Assembly: GCA_025927665.1 (NCBI GenBank)
Contig: JAICKZ010000039.1
Coordinates: forward strand, 1-14,630
Source: Steroidobacteraceae bacterium
GTDB taxonomy: Bacteria > Pseudomonadota > Gammaproteobacteria > Steroidobacterales > Steroidobacteraceae
Reading direction: 5' to 3'
DNA length: 14,630 nucleotides
A model generated the notes under the pieces. It was not told the origin of the DNA, did not search any database, and was given only the letters and a program-made list of their open reading frames with translations. The position numbers and the translations under genes are program-made. Positions 6,321 to 13,576 of the stretch are shown one piece after another (position 1 is the first letter of the stretch; the number at the start of each line of letters is the position of its first letter).

Positions 6321-9275
6321 ATGATGGATATTAACCATTCTTGTTCCCATCGTTCACCGCGAATTTTTGCTGCAATACTGATCACTTTGTCTGTAAGTGG
6401 CATGCCTATGTGGGCACATGCGAGTCCTGACCTTAAAAGATCTGGATTCGCTGTTACGGATTTGCACAAGAAGCGTATTGATGCAAACAACTTGAACGTT
6501 AAATTATTTGTACAACTTGATGAACCTTCTGTTGCAGAGTTGAATATCAGCAGCATGCAACAGTCAGGACAACTTGCTAGTTCCGAAGCACAAAAATCAC
6601 AAGCACAACGTGTCACTGCACAACAAGCTGCCATTCGTGCGACGCTTGAATCGTATGGCGCGACGATTTTAACGTCTCATCGTGTCGGTGCGAATGGCTT
6701 GATCGTATCGGTACCGATATCACAGGCTGGCGCACTACGTAGCTTGACCGGTGTGCGATCAGTAGGTCGTGTGGTCAAATTCAAACCCGATAACATAGAC
6801 AGCGTGCCGTGGATCGGCGCACCTGCCGTGTGGAACTCTTTTGGTGTCAAAGGCAAAGGCGTCAAGATCGGTATTATCGACACCGGCATCGATTACACCC
6901 ACGCAAACTTTAATGGTTCAGGAAGCGTTGCTGATTTTAATGCCAATGATCCTAATGTTATTGAGCCCGGTTCCTTTCCTACCGCAAAGGTGGTTGGCGG
7001 TTATGATTTTGCCGGTGCAGATTATGATGGTGTGACTAATACAGTTGCAGTTCCTGATCCAGATCCAATCGATCATTCCGGACATGGTTCGCATGTTGCT
7101 GGAACCGCCGCGGGCGTTGGTGTACCTGGATCAATCGGTCCCGGCGTTGCGCCCGAAGCATCGTTGTATGCATTGAAAGTTTTTGGTGATGGCGGTGGTT
7201 CAACCGATTTGGTTTCCGAGGCCATTGAATGGGCAATGGACCCAAATGGTGATGGTGATATGAGTGATCATCTGGATGTGATCAACATGAGTTTAGGCGC
7301 TGCATTCGGCGATCCCAATGATCCTTCCGCTATCTCATCGGTCAACGCTGCTGCGTTGGGTATCATTGTTGTTGCATCAGCGGGTAATGACGGCGCGGTG
7401 CCTTATGTGACGGGCTCTCCCGCTATTGCCAGTGCTGCCATTTCTGTTGCAGCAAGTACACCGGGTGGACGTGTGTATGCAAAGGTACAAGTGACTGCAC
7501 CTGCATCGGTGGCAGGAGTGTATGCATCGCTTGAAGGTGCAGGTCCAGTGCAGTTAGTGCAGACAGGGCCGATTTCAAGTTCATTGATAATTGCATCGCC
7601 ACTTGATGCATGTAATCCATTGACCAATGCGGCTGATGTTGTAGGGCACATTGTGCTAGTCATTCGTGGCACATGTTCATTTGTAACCAAGTATCAACAA
7701 GCGCAGACAGCAGGCGCCAAAGCGATCGTTGTATATAACAATGGTACTTCAAGCGCCAATATGGATCCGATTGTTATGGGGCTTGATAATACCGTTACGA
7801 TTCCGGGCGTTATGATTTCATTTAATAGTGGTGATTTACTGAGCCATACTTCTGGCGTTGCAATGACATTGAGTGTAGCTCCCGATCCTACTCAGGATGA
7901 TCGTATTGCCAGTTTTTCATCGCAAGGACCTGGAAGCCCTGATTCCTCCTTCAAGCCGGATCTATCTGCACCGGGTGTCTCTATTGTATCGACAGGATTC
8001 GGTACCGGCACAGGTTCTGCTAATTTCTCGGGTACATCGATGTCTGCACCTCATGTCACGGGCGCAGCGGCGTTATTGCATCAACTGCATCCAAAACTTG
8101 ATCCAGCTACGATTAAGGCGTTGTTGCAAAACTCAACCGTCAATGCAAATGCCTCATACGACACGAAGCTCTCACGTCAAGGCGTGGGTGTGATACGCGT
8201 TGATAAGGCCGCAGCGTTGAGCAGCTATGCAAGTCCGGGTGGCGTTTCGTTTGGTCGATTGAATCCAGTGTTGCCAATCATCAAAACACGCGAAGTCAAT
8301 GTGGCCGGATTGACGAATCACTTTCGTACTTTTACTAGCAAGCTGGTAGAGAATCATTCTTTGCCTGGAATTAAGGTGAGTTGTCCTTCGTTTGTACCCG
8401 TGTTTGGCAAGCGTTCAACTGAAACGCACATCATGTTGAAGTTTGATCCACGTGTAACAGCCGACGCGAACATTGCTGATGATGGGTTTGCCAGTCAGAC
8501 AGAAGTAGATGGTTGGTGTGTATTCAGTGATGGCAAGGATGAATTGCGTGTTGGTTATCTTGCGGTCGTCGATCCTGCATCAAATGTTTTTGTAACTTCA
8601 TTGCCTGCACAACATAAAGTGATAGTACGAAACTTGGGTCCCGCAGTGGGTTGGGCCGAAGAATTCACATTGGCTAAATTGGGTGGAGAGCAACTGGATC
8701 GTGCAAGCAATGCCATTGCTGCAGTGGGATATCGTCGCGCTGATCCAAATTTATATGGAGCCAATGTGTTGGAGTTGGGTGTTGCAACTGAACGACCGTT
8801 TACAAATATCTCCAATCTTGTTTTTGATACGTTGGTTGATACTAACGATGATGGCACGCCAGATGTCGAAGTGATTGCAGCGGACATGTCGGTGCTTGAC
8901 TCCACGGCTGATCCAGGCACCTATGTAACGGCGCAGTTCGATCTCAATACCGGTGATGCCTTTATTGACTGGCAGGTGCTCACGTGGGACTTCAACGACA
9001 ATGTAGCAACTTTGCCCTTCACATTGTTAAGCGATGGTGGATTTTTGCCGGAGAAATTCAGCTACGAATTGCATGCCATTAACAACTTGGACAGCAGTGA
9101 AGATGTGCAGCATGGTAAGGTTGATTTATCAAAAGCAGTGACTCCCGATCTGAACAGTTTTGGCATTAGCAGTAAAGATAAGATAGAAGTGAAGATGCAC
9201 GGTCGCGGCACTTCACTGTGGTTGTTTCCAAATAATCAAGCACGCCAACAAACCGGTCTGTCAAACAGCAAGTAA
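6321..9275 (+). CDS. Secreted subtilisin-like serine protease (S8 family) with inserted PA domain
   Basis: A 984-residue exported protease. A signal peptide ends near WAHA (residue 34), and an I9-type propeptide-like region follows (about 58-155). The S8 catalytic domain spans about 179-605 with the intact triad: Asp187 in IIDTGID, His255 in HSGHGSHVAGT, and Ser573 in GTSMSAPHVTGAAALL; the oxyanion asparagine is Asn356 in ASAGNDG. A protease-associated (PA) domain lies between the His and Ser blocks (about 425-515, with GHIVLVIRGTCSFVTKYQQA), as in Vpr and C5a-peptidase-type subtilases. After the catalytic domain comes an Fn3-like region starting at VSFGRLNP (642) and a beta-rich tail containing DTNDDGTPD (840-848), a calcium-loop-like motif. 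A strong ribosome binding site GGGGAG at 6309-6314 precedes ATG-ATG. A terminator follows the stop. No sorting signal (such as an LPXTG or a clear autotransporter barrel) is seen at the C-terminus. The natural substrate is unknown. Confidence 0.93.
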   Translation: MMDINHSCSHRSPRIFAAILITLSVSGMPMWAHASPDLKRSGFAVTDLHKKRIDANNLNVKLFVQLDEPSVAELNISSMQQSGQLASSEAQKSQAQRVTAQQAAIRATLESYGATILTSHRVGANGLIVSVPISQAGALRSLTGVRSVGRVVKFKPDNIDSVPWIGAPAVWNSFGVKGKGVKIGIIDTGIDYTHANFNGSGSVADFNANDPNVIEPGSFPTAKVVGGYDFAGADYDGVTNTVAVPDPDPIDHSGHGSHVAGTAAGVGVPGSIGPGVAPEASLYALKVFGDGGGSTDLVSEAIEWAMDPNGDGDMSDHLDVINMSLGAAFGDPNDPSAISSVNAAALGIIVVASAGNDGAVPYVTGSPAIASAAISVAASTPGGRVYAKVQVTAPASVAGVYASLEGAGPVQLVQTGPISSSLIIASPLDACNPLTNAADVVGHIVLVIRGTCSFVTKYQQAQTAGAKAIVVYNNGTSSANMDPIVMGLDNTVTIPGVMISFNSGDLLSHTSGVAMTLSVAPDPTQDDRIASFSSQGPGSPDSSFKPDLSAPGVSIVSTGFGTGTGSANFSGTSMSAPHVTGAAALLHQLHPKLDPATIKALLQNSTVNANASYDTKLSRQGVGVIRVDKAAALSSYASPGGVSFGRLNPVLPIIKTREVNVAGLTNHFRTFTSKLVENHSLPGIKVSCPSFVPVFGKRSTETHIMLKFDPRVTADANIADDGFASQTEVDGWCVFSDGKDELRVGYLAVVDPASNVFVTSLPAQHKVIVRNLGPAVGWAEEFTLAKLGGEQLDRASNAIAAVGYRRADPNLYGANVLELGVATERPFTNISNLVFDTLVDTNDDGTPDVEVIAADMSVLDSTADPGTYVTAQFDLNTGDAFIDWQVLTWDFNDNVATLPFTLLSDGGFLPEKFSYELHAINNLDSSEDVQHGKVDLSKAVTPDLNSFGISSKDKIEVKMHGRGTSLWLFPNNQARQQTGLSNSK

Positions 9276-9295
9276 CATTGTAATGTCTGATCAAG

Positions 9296-9322
9296 GCGGA
9301 GCAGAGATGCTCCGCTTTTTTT
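9296..9322 (+). terminator. Rho-independent terminator after the protease gene
   Basis: GCGGAGC (9296-9302), loop AGAGAT, and GCTCCGC (9309-9315) form a perfect 7-base GC-rich stem that is followed directly by seven T (9316-9322). It starts 20 bases after the protease stop codon, so it ends that transcript and separates it from the TonB-like gene. Confidence 0.93.
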
Positions 9323-9381
9323 ATTTACGTGTGGTGAACAACACGGTACGCTTAGGCTGGAGCAAATGGGAAGAGCAAATT

Positions 9382-10185
9382 ATGTCGCAGCCAAGCAATC
9401 ACTCTGAAGATGAAGTTATCATCATTGATGATCCATGGGCGAACAATGGATCACCTTCTTCAAATATCGCATTGTTCAACGTATCAACAGAAATTCCGCC
9501 ACCTTCTTCATGGCTAAGTAGATCAAGATGGCCGGTATGGAGTGCGGCGATGATATTTACTATCTTGCTCCATACATTGATTTTTGGTTCGTTGTTATTG
9601 GGTTCGCCAGGCCGTAAATATAAACCGCCACCGTCAGAAGGCGCTTCAACCAGCACACAGAACAATGCACAAGGTGAGTTTGTATCTACCTTGGTCTTGA
9701 TTAACGATCACAGCATTACTTCACCTGAAGTATCCGATGACTCTACTTATGTAGTCATGCAACAGAAAGATCAGAGTGCGGCAACGCCAGACTTTGCTGT
9801 ACTGTCCAGTACTCCTCAACTTGAAATAGCTGGATCAGAAGACAGCACCACCGATACTAATACAGCAAGTATTGCTGCAGGCGATGGCGCAGGTCGAGCA
9901 ATGTTGTTTGGCCGATATATGGGACAGATCAAAGCACGCATTGAACGCGCGTGGATTTATCCGACCCCTACATCAGTGACATCGTTCAAGTGCACAGCAC
10001 AAATCAAACAATCCAAACAAGGTGCAGTACAAGAAGTCACCTTGATACGATGTGACGGTGATCCAGCATGGCAACTGTCATTAGCAGGAGCGATTCAATC
10101 TGCATCGCCGTTGTCAGCACCGCCTGATGAAAGTGTGTTTGCAAACGTGGTGACGCTTAGTTTTGATGTAGATGTTCCTCGTTAG
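9382..10185 (+). CDS. TonB/TolA-like one-pass membrane protein with TonB C-terminal domain
   Basis: The frame is open from 9283, but that stretch contains the terminator, so the ATG at 9382 with GGGAAG 8 bases upstream is preferred, giving 267 residues. The topology is TonB-like: a cytoplasmic N-terminus rich in acidic and Pro residues, a single membrane segment at about 51-74 (WSAAMIFTILLHTLIFGSLL), a PPPSE-containing low-complexity linker through 170, and a C-terminal domain from LFGRYMGQIKARIERAWIYP (175-194) to the end. That domain has the TonB_C pattern: RIERAW, FKCTAQIKQ, a G-x-V strand, LIRCDGDPAW, AIQSASPL, PPDESVF and a final strand LSFDVD. Cys204 and Cys224 could form a disulfide in the periplasm. 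No exbB/exbD or TonB-dependent receptor is adjacent, so its energising partner and client are unknown. Confidence 0.75.
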   Translation: MSQPSNHSEDEVIIIDDPWANNGSPSSNIALFNVSTEIPPPSSWLSRSRWPVWSAAMIFTILLHTLIFGSLLLGSPGRKYKPPPSEGASTSTQNNAQGEFVSTLVLINDHSITSPEVSDDSTYVVMQQKDQSAATPDFAVLSSTPQLEIAGSEDSTTDTNTASIAAGDGAGRAMLFGRYMGQIKARIERAWIYPTPTSVTSFKCTAQIKQSKQGAVQEVTLIRCDGDPAWQLSLAGAIQSASPLSAPPDESVFANVVTLSFDVDVPR

Positions 10186-10416
10186 TGCATGCTGCAGACA
10201 AGCTGAGTGGCTTACTGTAACGATCTTGTTTATGGAATAGATTTAATCAACACGTTGGTATGACGTGATCTAAATAACTCTAAATACACATTAGCCCAAG
10301 CGCACGTTCACTTGGCATCTCGCAAAGTTTGGGACGACTCTCGGCAACTACTGCTAAAAAGGAGCCCAATAAAGCCAACCGTTGCCTTTCTGATAAATTC
10401 AGGCATTCTTCATCAT

Positions 10417-10971
10417 ATGTATTATTTTCTTCGACAGAATCTTTTCGAAACTTTGAACATCATCGATTTTATGCCGCCTCAATCCGAAGACACAGTCTCT
10501 CGCTGGATCACTGGTACAGAAATTCGACGTCCTGAAATACCTCTTATATGCACGCTTTTGCCAGAATACGGCGTCGAGTTCGCTGACTATTTTGATACCA
10601 CTGTTCCAGTTATGTCTCGCCGGCTTATTGATCACTTGATAGAGCTCGGGGTCAATAATTTCGATCAATATCCCGTAATTTTTAAACGTCCAGATACAAG
10701 CGAGCAGTTCAGTGGCTATTCTGCTGTTAACTTTAAAGGGACTTACGATGCTGTCGACTTAACGCAGTCGAAGTACAGAATGCGATTTGACCGGCCCTAC
10801 TGCAATGGCCCTATCGTACTGGATCCTTTAAAGGTCGGCGATTTGCCAATTTTTCGACTGGCAATGGGGCCCTCGTTTTTAGTCGTAGGAGACCGTATTG
10901 CTAAAGCCATTGAAGTACGAAAATATAAAGCTGTCTTGGTGCAGCCCGTTCATGAGTATTCGGGAAATTGA
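10417..10971 (+). CDS. Imm11 family (DUF1629-like) immunity protein, orphan
   Basis: A 184-residue soluble protein without signal peptide or membrane segment. The C-terminal half follows the pattern of the Imm11/DUF1629 immunity family as remembered: YPVIF (85-89), YSAVNFKG (101-108), AVDLTQSKY (112-120), a buried IVLDPLKVGD then IFRLA (145-149), and VVGDRIAKAIE (156-166). Such proteins protect a cell from a toxin delivered by contact-dependent or type VI secretion, and normally sit directly after the toxin gene. Here the upstream gene is the TonB-like one and the 231-base gap has no toxin, so this would be an orphan. The ATG at 10417 is preferred over a TTG at 10312 because the upstream extension looks non-coding; the ribosome binding site is weak. 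The family call rests on motif memory, without a profile search. Confidence 0.6.
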   Translation: MYYFLRQNLFETLNIIDFMPPQSEDTVSRWITGTEIRRPEIPLICTLLPEYGVEFADYFDTTVPVMSRRLIDHLIELGVNNFDQYPVIFKRPDTSEQFSGYSAVNFKGTYDAVDLTQSKYRMRFDRPYCNGPIVLDPLKVGDLPIFRLAMGPSFLVVGDRIAKAIEVRKYKAVLVQPVHEYSGN

Positions 10972-11494
10972 TAATTCATCCTCCACGCAATCTGTGGCAA
11001 TTTGAGCATGCTACCCACAAATACTCAGCTTTCTGAGTCACGGTCGAGGATCGCCAACGTGTCCCTTTGATCATAGACTGTGTGGTCAGGACAAGGTCAG
11101 TGGTTCGAACTAGATCATCGAAAGCAATGACTGATGTCTCGACTTCGATTCTTATCGTATGTCTTTGCCATTGATATCTGCGATTATGCAGTGATGAGCA
11201 ATCATTATCATATGGTGTATGTCGATCAATGTCACAGCAGTGGGCAGTGGTCCTGCTATAAAATGTTCTATCAGTTTTGCTTTGTTGTCGGATAGTTATC
11301 GTAGCTAATTTATAACTTATCTCAAGTCTTTGCTATTCAGCCCGCAAATCTTTTAAGTTGCATAAATTGCGTTAAAGCTAACTTATACAAATATTCAAAT
11401 GATCTGAATTGATGGGTTCTGATATTTCTAGATGGAAATTAAAATATATATCATTTAGCATTTGATGCGTTTATCTAAGACCTCAGGATAGAGT
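10972..11494 (+). other. Long gene-poor gap with a gene-end relic
   Basis: These 523 bases have no supported gene. A perfect 6-base hairpin with a 4-base loop is at 11023-11038, without a T tract. Bases 11138-11196 match a segment downstream of the next gene (see the repeat entries). From about 11270 onward the sequence becomes strongly AT-rich, as expected for a promoter region of the beta-helix gene, but no single -35/-10 pair stands out. A ribosome binding site AGGA at 11485-11488 lies 6 bases before that gene's ATG. Confidence 0.5.
11138..11196 (+). repeat. Diverged direct repeat, left copy (gene-end relic)
   Basis: The 16 bases GATTCTTATCGTATGT at 11147-11162 are identical to those at 13152-13167, and the similarity continues with mismatches and small gaps on both sides for about 57-59 bases in total. 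In the frame of GAT 11147 the left copy reads LDFDSYRMSLPLISAIMQ and then a TGA at 11192-11194. The right copy reads a related peptide, also with a stop at the same relative place. That the protein frame and stop are conserved argues for two relics of a protein C-terminus. Confidence 0.6.
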
Positions 11495-13129
11495 ATGCGA
11501 CGTCGTGACATTTCTAAAGCTCTTTTTGCATCTTCTGCTGGCTCTGTATTACTTTCACAAAATGTAGATGCACAAACGTGTAGTGCTCCATGTTATGTGC
11601 GTACACAAGCAGAAATGAATGCCGGCGTAACCCCCACTGATAGTTCATACCCACCCGGAAATATTCTCAGATATGGTACGAACACGGCTCCTGGCGCAAC
11701 TGATATGACAGCTGCATTACAAGCGGCGTTGAATGTAGGTGGTGCGGTTTATATCCCAAATGGCACTTATTTAATCACAGCATCCTGTCAGATGAAGACC
11801 ACTAGCCAGTTAATATATGGCGATGGTCAGTTATCTATTCTTATTACTAAGACTGATATTGAAACGCTGTATTCATCTACCAACGTGTTTGGTGTGGTTA
11901 TTCGTGATATTAATTTTAATAATACTTTTACCGGAGGCTTTGGCGGGCCAACACATTTTCATGTTCATTTCGGTATTAATGCTTCTGGATGCACTGTACT
12001 GCGCTGTGGTTTTAATACATCATTGGCAGGCACTGTAATAAGCACAGCATTTCATGCGGGCTTGTGGTTCGAAGGCGCAAATCTTAATAGTAGTTTGGAT
12101 TGCACCTATGGTATGGCACAAATCCTAATGGGCAGTACCGATTCAACCATTCGTGGCGGTTATGTTTATGCCTTCGCATTCCAGTACGCGATTAAGATTA
12201 TTAGTTCTGGCGAGGTAGTTGTTAAGGGTATTCGTGGGATCTTGGGCGGCTCTGATAAAGGCTGCATTTGGATTACGGGCCCTGGCTATATAAATAAGAT
12301 CATTGATAATTATTTTGGCGGATCACTTTCTACGATTAATATTGGGGAAGGGGTTAGAGCTGAAAATCAACAGATGTTGCAAATATGTAATAACACTTTT
12401 CATGAAGTAGACAAGATAGGTGTGCATTTAGTTAATCCTGCATCTGGCTGTGTTATTAGTGGTAATACATTCTGGGCTGGAGATCCAAAACAGAACGATC
12501 CAACATTCGCCACTCCTGGATATCAAGATATTTATGTAGAAAGCAGTGTTTTCGGTGCATCTGACGTTATCATCATGGATAACGTCTGTAATCGATTTAA
12601 TGGCCCCGTAGAAGGTGGAATGTCTGGAATAGGTAAGTCTAATGCGATCGAGGTAAAGACCTTCCCAGGTGTGGCCAATAATATAATTCGTAATAATACA
12701 GTAAGCGGTGCTCGATACTATTCTCCATCAATTGTTGACGCTAATGGCACAAATAGTATTGGTGATAATGCAGGAGCGCCATTTACATATACATGGACAC
12801 CAATTGATCTTTCTGGAGCTGGTTTGACATTTACAAGCGTGACTGCGAAATATATTAGAGATGCTGAGTCTATAACTTTATGGTGTGCGTTTACATTCCC
12901 TGCTACTACCAGTGGCGCTGGTGTTACTATTGGCGGACTGCCAGTTGCACCAGCGGCCGGAATGTCTGGGGCTGCTGGTTCGATTAATACAAACTCTGCT
13001 TCAGCTCAAAAGGTTAAATTTTCCCCGGGAAATACTTTCTTTTTCCTTACCGATATTGTTGATGCACAGCAAACTAATGCCACTTGCAGTGGCAAGTACT
13101 TCAACTTTGTTGCAAGATATTTATACTAG
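11495..13129 (+). CDS. Tat-exported right-handed beta-helix (pectate-lyase fold) protein with phage tail-fibre-like C-terminus
   Basis: A 544-residue protein. The N-terminus is a twin-arginine signal: RRRDISK (2-8), a mildly hydrophobic LFASSAGSVLL, and a probable VDA cleavage site (24-26), so it would cross the inner membrane folded. Residues 54-400 form a parallel beta-helix of the Pectate_lyase_3/tailspike type: GNILRYGTN, TDMTAALQAALNVGGAVYIPNGTYLI at the start, then coils with repeating N-x-x and G-x-x turns (CNNTF, ISGNTF, MDNVC, IRNNTVSG). Residues 430-544 make a separate beta-rich domain beginning TYTWTPIDLSGAGLTF and containing VTIGGLPVAP, a pattern seen at the ends of phage tail fibres and tailspikes. 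It could be a polysaccharide-binding or -cleaving protein; no catalytic residues can be assigned. It stands alone, with more AT-rich DNA than its neighbours. The ATG is supported by AGGA 6 bases upstream. Confidence 0.78.
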   Translation: MRRRDISKALFASSAGSVLLSQNVDAQTCSAPCYVRTQAEMNAGVTPTDSSYPPGNILRYGTNTAPGATDMTAALQAALNVGGAVYIPNGTYLITASCQMKTTSQLIYGDGQLSILITKTDIETLYSSTNVFGVVIRDINFNNTFTGGFGGPTHFHVHFGINASGCTVLRCGFNTSLAGTVISTAFHAGLWFEGANLNSSLDCTYGMAQILMGSTDSTIRGGYVYAFAFQYAIKIISSGEVVVKGIRGILGGSDKGCIWITGPGYINKIIDNYFGGSLSTINIGEGVRAENQQMLQICNNTFHEVDKIGVHLVNPASGCVISGNTFWAGDPKQNDPTFATPGYQDIYVESSVFGASDVIIMDNVCNRFNGPVEGGMSGIGKSNAIEVKTFPGVANNIIRNNTVSGARYYSPSIVDANGTNSIGDNAGAPFTYTWTPIDLSGAGLTFTSVTAKYIRDAESITLWCAFTFPATTSGAGVTIGGLPVAPAAGMSGAAGSINTNSASAQKVKFSPGNTFFFLTDIVDAQQTNATCSGKYFNFVARYLY

Positions 13130-13142
13130 TGGACATACACAA

Positions 13143-13202
13143 CTCAACCTTGATTCTTATCGTATGTTTTTGCCTTATATCCGTGCTTATGTGGTGATGT
13201 GA
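13143..13202 (+). repeat. Diverged direct repeat, right copy (gene-end relic)
   Basis: This is the partner of 11138-11196. In frame from CTC 13143 it reads LNLDSYRMFLPYIRAYVVM and then TGA at 13200-13202. The pair shares DSYRM-x-LP-x-I-x-A in the protein frame and places the stop at an equivalent position (15 versus 16 residues after the start of DSYRM). The two copies bracket the beta-helix gene and its upstream region at a distance of about 2.0 kb. Confidence 0.6.
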
Positions 13203-13228
13203 AGCTAGATTGATGAAGTTTAAGAAGG

Positions 13229-13445
13229 CTAATGCATTGAAAGATGACAGTGCCTCCGACAAGTTCAGAGCGAACAGAACAGCAAACATCGCAATACTAT
13301 CCACGCTGCGCTTTCAATGACGCAGGATGAACACCTTGATCTCGTTGACACTCCTGTCGATGCATTCGCGATGATAAGCCAGGACGTCAAGCAATCACTG
13401 CCCTCGATGCTCAAACACCTGAGTATTGATGCAGATCAAGGCTAG
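13229..13445 (+). pseudogene. Probable decayed 3' end of an unrecognised gene
   Basis: In the frame ending with TAG at 13443-13445 the last ~65 codons are open back to a TGA near 13242-13246 and read like a protein C-terminus: HRNTIHAALSMTQDEHL, then DLVDTPVDAFAMISQD and KQSLPSMLKHLSIDADQG. There is no start codon with a ribosome binding site and no longer frame upstream, so it appears to be the remnant of a longer gene. The TPV-x-x-x ending loosely recalls the C-terminal XVIPCD secretion domain of Xanthomonas type IV effectors, but the match is too weak to name it. It could also be chance coding. Confidence 0.3.
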
Positions 13446-13576
13446 AGAAAATAAAACACTTTCATCAATACGATGTGTATTGCGCCGGATCGCCGGATAA
13501 CATCATCGCGTTTGCGAAACGATTCAAACGCTCATGGAAAAGGAATGCAAGTTGCGAAACGAATGTAAAGCAACAT

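Larger units (their letters stand above)
13130..13576 (+). other. Gene-poor stretch with relic coding and short repeats
   Basis: After the beta-helix stop, 447 bases hold no intact gene. It contains the right copy of the diverged repeat (13143-13202), a probable decayed frame ending at 13443-13445, an 8-base tandem repeat CGCCGGAT at 13483-13498, and an 11-base direct repeat TTGCGAAACGA at 13512-13522 and 13552-13562 (40-base spacing). No terminator with a T run is evident for either flanking gene. Confidence 0.45.

Noticed and set aside
9283..9381. Longer N-terminal extension of the TonB-like protein
   Set aside because: The extension would be translated through a perfect Rho-independent terminator, and the internal ATG at 9382 has a better ribosome binding site.
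10312..10416. TTG-initiated extension of the immunity-like protein
   Set aside because: It needs a rare start codon, lacks a ribosome binding site, and the extra 35 residues do not resemble the family N-terminus.
11023..11038. ACTCAG-CTTT-CTGAGT hairpin as a terminator for the immunity gene
   Set aside because: The stem is only 6 bases, half AT, and is followed by CACGGTC rather than T residues.
11102..11110. GGTTCGAAC, identical to a tRNA T-loop core
   Set aside because: The flanking bases do not pair into a T stem, and no acceptor or anticodon arm can be drawn around it.
13078..13094. Perfect 7-base hairpin TGCCACT-TGC-AGTGGCA
   Set aside because: It lies inside the coding end of the beta-helix gene and has no following T run, so it is not a terminator.
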